A DNA stretch of 15,489 nucleotides from Lachnospiraceae bacterium (GCA_021153325.1 JAGKTQ010000050.1:1-15489), one strand, 5' to 3'. Positions 7,855 through 14,163 are shown, numbered from the stretch's first letter. Program-made: numbers and translations. Notes: generated by a model from the letters alone, not told the origin.

Positions 7855-7916
7855 CAGGAGCTCTGCTATACTAAATTTGTTGAGAATATAGTATTTAGGA
7901 GCCCCTTGGGGCTTTT
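7855..7916 (+). ncRNA. Possible short plus-strand RNA opposite the primase leader
   Basis: In the leader of the primase gene a plus-strand TATACT (7868-7873) lies 17 bp after TTGTTT, a weak sigma-A-like pair. About 30 nt further is the perfect 14-bp palindrome AGCCCCTTGGGGCT (7900-7913) running into TTTT, a compact plus-strand terminator. No plus-strand gene precedes it. The arrangement would give an RNA of about 40 nt antisense to the replication operon leader, as in plasmid copy control. The -35 is poor, so this is tentative. Confidence 0.25.
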
Positions 7917-7924
7917 CGATTATC

Positions 7925-7947
7925 ATCCTCTGTTACCAGCAGAGGAT
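7925..7947 (-). terminator. Hairpin after the MobC-like gene
   Basis: ATCCTCTG/CAGAGGAT arms (7925-7932 and 7940-7947) make a perfect 8-bp stem with a 7-nt loop directly after the stop codon of the MobC-like gene. The minus-strand U-tract after it is poor, so termination may be weak. Confidence 0.45.
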
Positions 7948-7948
7948 T

Positions 7949-8242
7949 TTATCGTTTTATAAGAGCTAACAGCTCACGCAATATTGCTTGCAATTCTTCA
8001 TATGCTTTCACATCACCGCCTTCTATCTGATTACTCAGCTTTTCCAAAACTTTTGCCAAGCGGTCTGATTTATAACGCCCACCAATAAGATTAATTTCTT
8101 CACCTAGGACAGCTGCTCTGTAAAAATCTCCCTTCGGCATTCCCGACACTTCAATCCGAGCTTCAACTAATTGCTTTTCTTCGTCATTTAGCCAAAATGC
8201 AATTGTATTATGTCGTTCTCTAGCTAATCTTTCTTCATTCAT
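7949..8242 (-). CDS. MobC-like relaxosome accessory protein
   Basis: A 97-residue protein with an N-terminal FWLNDEEKQLVEARIEVSGMPKGDFYRAA-type pattern split as strand FWLND, helix EEKQLVEARIEVSG, and helix KGDFYRAAVLG, typical of the ribbon-helix-helix MobC family, and a helical C-terminus (KVLEKLSNQ, ELQAILRELLALIKR). MobC proteins bind oriT and help the relaxase open DNA. It overlaps the integrase stop by 8 bp (ATG within the integrase end), so it is co-translated with it. The match is to fold pattern and context. A transcriptional regulator or excision accessory factor next to the integrase is the alternative. Confidence 0.65.
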   Translation of the reverse strand: MNEERLARERHNTIAFWLNDEEKQLVEARIEVSGMPKGDFYRAAVLGEEINLIGGRYKSDRLAKVLEKLSNQIEGGDVKAYEELQAILRELLALIKR

Positions 8243-9191
8243 TTACTTCACCCTGACTAACCTTTCCTAATGTATTTGCAATTCTCATTTGCGCATCCAT
8301 GGACGGATGACAGTAGGTTTCAATCGTTGTTGTGACTCTTGCATGTCCTAATCGTCTTGCAATCTCCTGTGGACTAAAGCCAAGTCCAACAAGCAGCGTT
8401 GCATGGGAATGTCTAAGACAATGAACTGATATTTCCTTTACACCGGAAGCCTTGATTCCACGCTTCAATTCTTTTTGGAAGAAATGCTTTGTTTTCTCTG
8501 GAAAAAGTCTGGAACCGGCTCTGGCTCTGTAAAGATGAGAGATATATTCTTTCAGGTCATCACATAATTCATCATGAATGACAATTACTCTGATGGACCG
8601 TTCCGTCTTCGGAGTCGAGATAATATCCTTCTTATTTAGTCTCGTGTAAGATTCATCAATCCGAATCGTCCTATTCTCAAAATCAATATCTTCCACTTTA
8701 AGAGCCAGCAGTTCTCCAACTCTCATGCCTGTCCAAAACATAATCTGAAATCCCATCCAAGCCTCATACTTATCCATAACAGTATCAATAAATTGGTTAA
8801 ATTCTTCCAATGTCCAAAACGGTCTTTCATCCGCATTGCATTTTCCCATTGCTCCGGCTTTCTTACATGGATTGGAGCGTAAATCATAGAAATTCACTGC
8901 GTAATTCATAACAGCCGAAAGCTGACTGTGAATAGATTTCAAATATGTAGGCTTAAATCCTTTTTCAATCATTTCCCCTTGCCACTTTCGAATTTTCGCA
9001 GGAGTAATCTCATTAATAGGTGTATCTCCGAAATAAGGTTCTATTTTCTTTCGGAATATTTGCTCCTTATTTTCAAGAGTGGTTTCCTTAAGTCTCTTAC
9101 TCATATCCTCTCGATAAATCTCCCAATCACCGTGGGTATGGTTTCCGTTTCCCCCATAGCGGCTAACAGTTCCGTTGCCGTGCCTATCCAT
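8235..9191 (-). CDS. Tyrosine recombinase (integrase), N-terminally truncated
   Basis: All catalytic residues of a tyrosine recombinase are visible: R157 in TGMRVGELLAL, K195 in STPKTERSIRV, H257 and R260 in HCLRHSHATLL, H283 in GHARVTTTIETY and Y293. The SAM-like core-binding domain begins at about residue 25 (EIYREDMSKRL). The usual N-terminal arm-binding domain (roughly 60 residues) is missing. Residues 1-22 are instead an out-of-frame reading of repA sequence. The junction lies near 9122-9125. The catalytic core is intact, but without the arm-binding domain directional integration and excision are doubtful, so the left element may be immobilised. The ATG at 9191 has a weak AAGGA upstream. 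The MobC-like gene overlaps its end. Confidence 0.85.
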   Translation of the reverse strand: MDRHGNGTVSRYGGNGNHTHGDWEIYREDMSKRLKETTLENKEQIFRKKIEPYFGDTPINEITPAKIRKWQGEMIEKGFKPTYLKSIHSQLSAVMNYAVNFYDLRSNPCKKAGAMGKCNADERPFWTLEEFNQFIDTVMDKYEAWMGFQIMFWTGMRVGELLALKVEDIDFENRTIRIDESYTRLNKKDIISTPKTERSIRVIVIHDELCDDLKEYISHLYRARAGSRLFPEKTKHFFQKELKRGIKASGVKEISVHCLRHSHATLLVGLGFSPQEIARRLGHARVTTTIETYCHPSMDAQMRIANTLGKVSQGEVNE

Positions 9192-9801
9192 TCTTCCTTA
9201 TCCCTCATAAAATCCACCAACCGGCACTCCCCGTTAATCCTGTCGTCCCAGACACCTTGTTGAACACGTCGCTGTCATTCTGCTTTCGGATGTGGTGTAC
9301 GACAATGACCGCCAGAGAGTGCCTGTCGGCAAAGTCTTTGATGAGGGAGATGTCCCCATAGTCGCTTGCATAGGCATTGTCTTTTGAAGCTGTACGGACT
9401 TTCTGCAAGGTATCAATGACAATGAGCCTGCTGTCTGGGTAATCTTTCAGATAATCTTCAAGCTGCACGATAAGACCGTCTGACAGCTTGCAGCTTGCCA
9501 CGGCAAAGTGGAGCCGCCCGCTTGCTTCGTCCGTCAAACGAAATAACCTGTCCTGTATGCGGCAGAACGTGTCCTCAAGGCAGAGGTAAAGCACATCGCC
9601 CTCCATTGTCGGCATATCCCATAAAGGGATTCCCTGCGACACGCATAAGCATAGCTTCAGCATGAGCCAGCTTTTGCCTATCTTCTGTGAGCCGCAGAAC
9701 AGCGATAAGCCTGTCGGGATAAGGCTGTCCACCACAAAGGATGGTTTCTCAAGCGGTTCATAAAGGAGCGTTTCGGCGTTGACTGTCTGTAACTTCTGCA
9801 T
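9123..9801 (-). pseudogene. repA-type AAA ATPase, internally deleted, frameshifted and cut at its 3' end
   Basis: From the ATG at 9801 (AAAGGAGG, 6 nt upstream) the frame encodes a RecA-fold ATPase like the RepA proteins of clostridial conjugative elements: Walker A GSQKIGKSW at 37-45, Walker B LIVID at 126-130, VVHHIRK at 167-173 and SGTTGLTGSA at 184-193. The frame then goes off into GWWIL and stops at 9205. In another frame from 9226 the family's C-terminal sequence resumes (LVDFMRDKEEW, then GTATELLAAMGE), showing an internal deletion with a frame change at about 9224-9228. This second piece ends abruptly near 9123, where the integrase takes over. The gene is therefore a remnant lacking a continuous C-terminus. 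Family recall supports this; an alignment would fix the deletion size. Confidence 0.75.
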
Positions 9802-9844
9802 GGCTTTCCTCCTTTCGGGCGGTGTCTTTGTTTTCGTTGCACAT
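9758..9844 (-). CDS. Possible 28-residue coupled leader peptide before repA
   Basis: A 28-codon frame begins at ATG 9844, 9 nt after a strong AAGGAGG, and overlaps the start of repA in another frame. It is hydrophilic (begins MCNENKDTARKEES) and resembles no family I know. The good ribosome site and overlap suggest translational coupling with repA, or simply a ribosome-loading sequence. It encodes DTARK, as does a 14-bp repeat copy 127 bp upstream. Confidence 0.35.
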   Translation of the reverse strand: MCNENKDTARKEESHAEVTDSQRRNAPL

Positions 9845-9862
9845 AGGCGTTGACCTCCTTAA

Positions 9863-9896
9863 AAATAGATTTACTCCCACGGAAAAAAGTGAGAGT
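9863..9896 (-). terminator. Terminator-like hairpin before the repA leader
   Basis: Arms 9873-9880 and 9889-9896 form an 8-bp stem (one G.U wobble in minus-strand RNA). The minus strand then reads AAATCTATTTTTAAGGAGG. It may attenuate repA transcription. The U-tract is interrupted. Confidence 0.4.
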
Positions 9897-9955
9897 ATGT
9901 AATGCCGCCAATCCCACACAAATAAAAAACAGATTTCTTTTTCGGGCGGTGTCGG

Positions 9956-10430
9956 TCACGGTTGGAGATATTTCTTCAATTTCCGCCTTTACTTTCTCCT
10001 TTGCAATCGCAACAGATTTCTGTATTGCCGAAGCGGTGCAATGCTCCATAGCGGCGATTTGGTAAAAATTGAACTCATACTCGTAGTAGAGCAGGAAACG
10101 CCGCCTTTGTATCTCTGGAAGGCTCCCAACCGCCTTATAGAGCGTTTCATTCCGTTCTTCCTCAACCATGCGTTCATCAAGGCTCTTAGGCACACGCAAC
10201 GCCCGTCTGTAAAGGGTTTCGTCCCATACCTCGTTAAACTCCCTGTGCCGCTCGTCCCATTAGAAAAGATTCCTGTTCCTGCGCTCCATCTGCCGAAACT
10301 CCATAAAGAACTGTTCCGACACTTCCAACTCGTGGGATTTGCCCTGCCCGTCCTTAAAGCTGATAAAATACCTTGTGCCGCTTTCCGTGGATTCCTCCCG
10401 AAGCGTGTATGCCTTAACCCTGTATGCCAT
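9956..10430 (-). pseudogene. Sigma-70 region 4-like regulator broken by an in-frame stop
   Basis: From ATG 10430 (GGAGG 8 nt upstream) the frame encodes MAYRVKAYTLREES and continues to RRNRNLF, then meets TAA at 10262-10260. The same frame continues past the stop with WDERHREFNEVW and on through VPKSLDERMVEEERNE, SLPEIQRRRFLLYYEYEF and the helix-turn-helix NFYQIAAMEHCTASAIQKSV. One protein family (about 157 aa, conjugative-transposon sigma-like regulators) covers both parts. The stop sits where the family has Q as far as I recall (CAA to TAA). Near the 3' end GAAATTGAAG looks like a one-base insertion, because dropping one base restores KKYLQP and a stop at 9956. Such proteins regulate transfer genes; this copy is probably dead unless translation restarts downstream. 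Confidence 0.7.
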
Positions 10431-10445
10431 CCTGTTGTCCTCCTG

Positions 10446-10478
10446 CAAAAAATGAGTGAGGGGATTTCCATCCCTCAC
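10446..10478 (-). terminator. Intrinsic terminator/attenuator between two sigma-like genes
   Basis: Arms GTGAGGG (10456-10462) and CCCTCAC (10472-10478) pair perfectly. On the minus strand they are followed by TCATTTTTTG. It stands between the stop at 10514 and the ribosome site of the next gene, so it separates or attenuates them. Confidence 0.7.
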
Positions 10479-10513
10479 CCAGTAGCCCGCAGGATGGCAG
10501 GCTGTTTTAGAAG

Positions 10514-10939
10514 CTATAAAATTTTCCGCAGCTTCTTCCGCAGATGGTCTAACCTCGCATAGATGGCACCAGTCGTCAAATGCACAAGCGGGGCAATCTC
10601 CTTTGTGGAATACCCCTGCATTTTCAGCAGGACGATTTTCAAGGTACGCCCGTCCACCGTGACTAATACTTGATAGAGATTTTCGCTCTCAATCTCTTCC
10701 AGTAACTCCGCAACCGTACCCACTTCCGCCTGCCGCTCCCTGCCTGCCATGTCCTCAAGATATTCCGCAACGTCATTCGTCCATCGGTAAAACCGCCTGT
10801 TGGAATTGAAGTCTGCCCTGTCCGCCATGCGTATCTGCTCAATGGTCGCTTCATCAACGCCGCACTCACGCAGCAGCTTTTCCTCCGCTTCTTTCCAGAT
10901 ACGCCATTTCCTGTCCTCCCGTCCGTGGTTGTATGCCAT
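10514..10939 (-). CDS. Sigma-70 region 4-like regulator of a conjugative element
   Basis: A 141-residue protein starting MAYNHGREDRKWRIW at ATG 10939, 8 nt after GGAGG (an in-frame ATG at 10954 has no ribosome site). The C-terminal third has a helix-turn-helix of region-4 type: VLLKMQGYSTKEIAPL then TTGAIYARLDHLRKKLRKIL. The N-terminal part is a charged helical segment with no region 2, so it is unlikely to be a complete sigma factor by itself. Proteins like this lie in sets upstream of replication or transfer genes of Tn916/Tn1549-like elements. Members of the set probably act on each other's promoters. It is flanked on both sides by terminator hairpins. Confidence 0.75.
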   Translation of the reverse strand: MAYNHGREDRKWRIWKEAEEKLLRECGVDEATIEQIRMADRADFNSNRRFYRWTNDVAEYLEDMAGRERQAEVGTVAELLEEIESENLYQVLVTVDGRTLKIVLLKMQGYSTKEIAPLVHLTTGAIYARLDHLRKKLRKIL

Positions 10940-10973
10940 TCTTACTTCCTCCAATCAGAATTGATTGAGAGGG

Positions 10974-11019
10974 CAGAGAAAAGCCCCCTCATCTTCCCAA
11001 AGGAAAAAACAAGGGGGCT
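10974..11019 (-). terminator. Intrinsic terminator after the first sigma-like gene
   Basis: Arms AGCCCCCT (10982-10989) and AGGGGGCT (11012-11019) form a perfect 8-bp GC-rich stem. The minus-strand 3' side reads into CTTTTCTCT. It lies 15 nt beyond the stop of the gene at 11034. Confidence 0.7.
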
Positions 11020-11033
11020 GAACGCCTTAAATT

Positions 11034-11546
11034 TTAATTTTCTATTATCTTTCTTAGTTTTATTAGGATTCTGGCTTTGCGTTTGTTTACAACGCTCTGG
11101 GTTATGCCCAACCTCGCCCCGACTTCACGCTCGGAAAGTCCGTCAAAAAAGATTGCCTGTATCAGCTCCTGTTCACTATCCGACAGCAAAGGCAGGGCGG
11201 CTTTCAGCCTGTCCACCATGACCGCATTGACAACGGTTTCTGCAATGTCCACCGCTTCATCAGTGATAAAGTCCAGAGGATTCCCCTCGCTGTCCGTAAA
11301 TCCGTCGAGAGATAGCAGTCTATTCTTTGTATCTAATTTTTGCAGATAACGCCACCGTTCCTTGTCACGGTAGAAGTCTGTGTATTGCTCCCTCACGACT
11401 TCAAGCAGACAGCCTTGAATGGGGATAAACAGCTTGTCCATATAGGTCTGGTCGGATTCCCTGCAACGGCAGAACTCCGTGTAGGATAATTCCACATAGC
11501 CGCCACTTTCTCTGATATATACCTTTCTTGGTGCATATTTCACCAT
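11034..11546 (-). CDS. Sigma-70 region 4-like regulator of a conjugative element
   Basis: The true start is the ATG at 11546 (MVKYAPRKVYIRES), 5 nt after GGGAGG; the open frame to 11609 has no support. The 170-residue protein has an ECF-like layout without clear region 2. Its C-terminus carries a convincing region 4: LSDSEQELIQAIFFDGLSE, REVGARLGIT as the first helix-turn-helix part, and QSVVNKRKARILIKLRKII as recognition helix. It is the first of three regulators, each followed by a terminator-like hairpin. Its ribosome site overlaps a 14-bp hairpin (11556-11591), suggesting translational control. Function is probably activation of transfer or replication genes of the right-hand element. Confidence 0.78.
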   Translation of the reverse strand: MVKYAPRKVYIRESGGYVELSYTEFCRCRESDQTYMDKLFIPIQGCLLEVVREQYTDFYRDKERWRYLQKLDTKNRLLSLDGFTDSEGNPLDFITDEAVDIAETVVNAVMVDRLKAALPLLSDSEQELIQAIFFDGLSEREVGARLGITQSVVNKRKARILIKLRKIIEN

Positions 11547-11555
11547 AAATACCTC

Positions 11556-11591
11556 CCATCTGAATTTTTGAAATGTAAAAAATCCAGATGG
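11556..11591 (-). promoter_or_regulatory. Hairpin overlapping the ribosome site of the sigma-like gene
   Basis: Arms at 11556-11569 and 11578-11591 (CCATCTG start, ATTTTT end) pair over 14 bp with one G.U wobble in the minus-strand RNA. The stem's 3' end includes the first bases of GGGAGG for the gene starting at 11546. Folding would limit ribosome access. Confidence 0.45.
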
Positions 11592-11654
11592 AGAGGCGGA
11601 GAACGACACCGCATATCAGAAACAGCCCTACGGCACTTTCCAACAAAAATCGAC

Positions 11655-11691
11655 AAAAGAAAAACCGCAAAGGCTCTGTGACCTTTACGGT
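11655..11691 (-). terminator. Intrinsic terminator in the leader of the sigma-like gene
   Basis: Arms ACCGCAAAGG (11664-11673) and CCTTTACGGT (11682-11691) form a 10-bp stem with one G.U wobble in minus-strand RNA. It is followed on that strand by GGTTTTTCTTTTG. Located 110 nt before the gene's start, it is placed as an attenuator. Confidence 0.75.
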
Positions 11692-11736
11692 TATAGGAAA
11701 TAGTAATTCTATTGTATGGAGATTGTACTTCTACTT

Positions 11737-11865
11737 TCAAGGTGAGAAGTACCGTTGCACTGGCAGAAATTTTTTTAACTGGTTTCCTGCCGTTCTCTGA
11801 TATGCTATGTATTGATAAATTTTGCTTCGTATGAGCAGATAGATAACTGCCCGAAAAAAGGACAT
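11737..11865 (-). CDS. Possible 42-residue leader ORF
   Basis: ATG 11865 opens a 42-codon frame (MSFFRAVIYLLIRSK...) ending just before the leader terminator. GGAGGG is 8 nt upstream but lies inside the 3' arm of the 11874-11903 hairpin. The protein is basic with a hydrophobic N-terminus and no known family. It may be a regulatory leader peptide or chance. The stretch 11592-12033 holds no convincing larger gene; longer frames here have poor composition and no ribosome site. Confidence 0.25.
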   Translation of the reverse strand: MSFFRAVIYLLIRSKIYQYIAYQRTAGNQLKKFLPVQRYFSP

Positions 11866-11903
11866 AAAAAAATCCCTCCAAATTTAAAAACAAATTCAGA
11901 GGG
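11866..11903 (-). terminator. Strong intrinsic terminator resembling the tet(O) leader terminator
   Basis: Twelve paired positions (11874-11885 with 11892-11903, two G.U wobbles on the minus strand) and a 6-nt loop are followed by AUUUUUUU. Past the U-tract comes ATGTCCTTTTTTCGGG, strikingly like ATGCCCTTTTTTGGG after the tet(O) leader terminator. It may be a related attenuator whose original gene is lost. Confidence 0.7.
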
Positions 11904-11985
11904 TAATTTAGGGTATAACAAAATAACCCACCCGAATATCGTTTTTTTTATTTGGTGAGTTTGTTCTTTCAAATACGAAACAAAA

Positions 11986-12028
11986 AGAGCCGATGATTCG
12001 TGAATTGTTCCACAATTTCATCGGCTCT
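11986..12028 (-). terminator. Intrinsic terminator after tet(O)-KTR
   Basis: Arms AGAGCCGATGA (11986-11996) and TCATCGGCTCT (12018-12028) pair perfectly over 11 bp. The minus strand continues into TCTTTTTG. It closes the tet(O)-KTR transcription unit just past the KTR stop codon. Confidence 0.85.
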
Positions 12029-12033
12029 GCGTC

Positions 12034-12204
12034 TTAAGCGTCTGGCTCTTTGATGACAGTTATCTTCAAGTTGTCAACTTTAATCAATCTTTCTTGTCTG
12101 CATTTTGGACAATAAAGGGGATAATTCTCCAAAACAGTGTCCTTCCTAATTTTATTACGGGTTTTGCTCCCACAAACAGGACACAATATCCATTCGCATT
12201 TCAT
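12034..12204 (-). CDS. Cysteine-rich KTR zinc-ribbon protein downstream of tet(O)
   Basis: A 56-residue protein reading MKCEWILCPVCGSKTRNKIR at the N-terminus, then YPLYCPKCRQE and ending KEPDA. Two CPxC knuckles (CPVC and CPKC) form a zinc-ribbon, and K-T-R follows the first knuckle, the hallmark of the KTR family found beside ribosomal-protection tet genes in Firmicute elements. Its function is unknown; nucleic-acid binding is plausible. It follows tet(O) by about 55 nt on the same strand and ends before a strong terminator, so it is probably co-transcribed with the resistance gene. A second ATG lies one codon upstream at 12207. Confidence 0.85.
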   Translation of the reverse strand: MKCEWILCPVCGSKTRNKIRKDTVLENYPLYCPKCRQERLIKVDNLKITVIKEPDA

Positions 12205-12258
12205 CATAATTAGTCTCTAATCCTTTCAAATCTCATTTTATATGACTTTTGCAAGCTG

Positions 12259-14028
12259 TTAAGCTAACTTGTGGAACATATGCCGAACCTTATCTATACG
12301 GCTATTCGGGCGGCGGGGTTGGCAAATAAATTTACCAATAGCTGGCTGGTATCCTTTTAACTGATACGCCCGTGAGAGATATTCCTGCGGTGCATAAATT
12401 TCAAAGTGGAGATATGGCTCTAATAGTTCTGTCCCTGCTTTTTTTAAAGCCTGCTCCAATACGATAGGGGAAAGCAGCCGAAAGTCTGCGGGGGTACTTA
12501 CAGGACTATAATACAATCCATATTCAAAACAGATTTTACAGTCTGTCACTTTCCATCCATACAGCCCCTGCTCGCAGCCATAAAGAACCCCCTCCATAAC
12601 CGCATTTTGGAACGATTGATTTAAATATCCAAGTGAAACTCTGCTTTCATACTGCACTCCGCTTCCAATAGGGAGCGGCTCTATGGACAACCCGACAGAA
12701 GCCCAGAAAGGATTTGGCGGGACTTCTATGTGGATGGTATATTCTGCTTTTCTAAGCGGTCTTTCCATATATATAACAGTAGGCTCTTTTATTTCTGCCT
12801 CCACATGATATTTTTCCTCAAGGATGGCACAAATGACTTCCATCTGCACATTCCCCAAAAAAGAAAGTATAATCTCATGCGTTGTAGTATCCACATAATA
12901 TTTTAAAAGAGGGTCGCCATCTGAAATTTCTGTAAGTGCCCCAAGCAATATTTCCCGCTGTTCAGATTTCTTTACTGCAATCGTTGTTTGGAGCATAGGG
13001 AGAGGATTTTCAATAAATTTTCTCTGCGGCAACAGCATTTCGTTCCCCAAAATACTGTTTAGCTGCAAAACATCATTTGGTAAAATTACAATATCACCAG
13101 AGCAGGCTGTATCGGATGAATATAATTCACCGTTTGTCGGAACACACATCTCTGTGATTTTTATTTTCTCTTTTTCAGATATTCTAATAACATCCCTCAA
13201 ATGCAATGTTCCGCTATATATACGCACATAAACAAAACGCCGCCTTTTCTCTGAATATTCAATCTTAAAAACCTGCCCGCATAATTCAGATTGACCTTCA
13301 GGCGTTGATGAATAAAATTTACTGGCAATCACTTCTATAAGCTGCCGAATCCCCAGATTGTTTTTAGCGCTTCCGTGATAAACGGGAAATAACGTTCCGT
13401 TTTGGAATCTCCTGTTTTCTTCCTGTTCCAGTTCTGACATTTTAAACGGTTTCCCTGACATATATTTCTCTAATAGTTCATCGTTTCCCATAATTACCGC
13501 ATCCCACTGTTCCATATCGTCATTGTCCGTTACATTTATATGGGGATGCTGCCCAACCTTTTGCTTCACTATAATTTCCGAAGAAAGCTTTGCTTTCATT
13601 TCCCGATATACCATTGGCAAATCAATCCCCTCTTGGTCAATTTTATTGATGAAAAAAATTGTCGGAATCTTCATTATCTGTAGTGCATGAAACAGTATAC
13701 GGGTCTGTGCCTGTATGCCATCCTTTGCAGAAACTAATAATACTGCTCCGTCTAATACGGATAAAGAACGGTATACTTCCGCCAAAAAATCCATATGGCC
13801 TGGCGTATCTATAATGTTGACTTTTACATCCTCCCACTGAAAAGATGTCACTGCTGTCTGGATAGTGATTCCCCTTTGACGCTCCAAATTCATTGTATCT
13901 GTCCTTGTTGTGCCTTCATCTACGCTCCCTAGTTCTGCAATTGCACCACTGGTATACAATAAACTTTCCGTTAATGTTGTCTTTCCTGCGTCAACGTGAG
14001 CCAGAATGCCTAAGTTAATTATTTTCAT
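12259..14028 (-). CDS. tet(O): Tetracycline resistance ribosomal protection protein Tet(O), internally shortened
   Basis: Ribosomal-protection proteins are EF-G-like GTPases that eject tetracycline from the 30S decoding site. The G domain is complete: AHVDAGKT at 10-17, DTPGH at 74-78 and NKID at 128-131; the domain IV loop YSPVSTPADFR is also present. Sequence from memory agrees with Tet(O) rather than Tet(M) or Tet(W) along its length (for example SVDEGTTRTDTMNLE). It has 589 residues against 639 for Tet(O). After SRAY555 a single Q replaces the family's next 51 residues, and the sequence resumes at LKGYQPAIGK. The missing part is most of domain V. The frame is kept, so a protein can be made, but activity is uncertain. 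GGAGG precedes the ATG, a tet-type attenuation leader lies upstream, and the KTR gene follows. Confidence 0.95.
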   Translation of the reverse strand: MKIINLGILAHVDAGKTTLTESLLYTSGAIAELGSVDEGTTRTDTMNLERQRGITIQTAVTSFQWEDVKVNIIDTPGHMDFLAEVYRSLSVLDGAVLLVSAKDGIQAQTRILFHALQIMKIPTIFFINKIDQEGIDLPMVYREMKAKLSSEIIVKQKVGQHPHINVTDNDDMEQWDAVIMGNDELLEKYMSGKPFKMSELEQEENRRFQNGTLFPVYHGSAKNNLGIRQLIEVIASKFYSSTPEGQSELCGQVFKIEYSEKRRRFVYVRIYSGTLHLRDVIRISEKEKIKITEMCVPTNGELYSSDTACSGDIVILPNDVLQLNSILGNEMLLPQRKFIENPLPMLQTTIAVKKSEQREILLGALTEISDGDPLLKYYVDTTTHEIILSFLGNVQMEVICAILEEKYHVEAEIKEPTVIYMERPLRKAEYTIHIEVPPNPFWASVGLSIEPLPIGSGVQYESRVSLGYLNQSFQNAVMEGVLYGCEQGLYGWKVTDCKICFEYGLYYSPVSTPADFRLLSPIVLEQALKKAGTELLEPYLHFEIYAPQEYLSRAYQLKGYQPAIGKFICQPRRPNSRIDKVRHMFHKLA

Positions 14029-14057
14029 GTGATTTTCCTCCTATCAACACCCAAAAA

Positions 14058-14100
14058 AGGGCATAAAAATACCCAGTGATAAATACTCCTATCACTGGGT
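14058..14100 (-). terminator. tet(O) leader attenuation terminator
   Basis: ACCCAGTGAT (14071-14080) and ATCACTGGGT (14091-14100) form a perfect 10-bp stem with a 10-nt loop. It is followed on the minus strand by ATTTTTATGCCC. It stands 30-70 nt before the tet(O) start and matches the leader terminator of tet(M)/tet(O)-type genes, relieved when tetracycline stalls ribosomes. Confidence 0.85.
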
Positions 14101-14163
14101 AAATAACTCCAATAGCCCCAAAACACTTATATGTTTTCGGGCATATAAAATTACATGATAAAA

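Noticed and set aside
7900..7916. AGCCCCTTGGGGCT palindrome as terminator of the minus-strand MobC-like gene
   Set aside because: The T-tract is on the plus-strand side; on the minus strand it is followed by CCTAAAT, so it does not fit a minus-strand terminator.
11540..11893. 117-codon minus-strand frame
   Set aside because: It runs through three hairpins and a terminator; composition is not coding-like and its start lies in a terminator arm.
12259..14028. Tet(M), Tet(W) or a mosaic instead of Tet(O)
   Set aside because: Distinctive stretches throughout, from the N-terminus to the C-terminal FHKLA end, fit Tet(O) as recalled; no switch to another class was seen.
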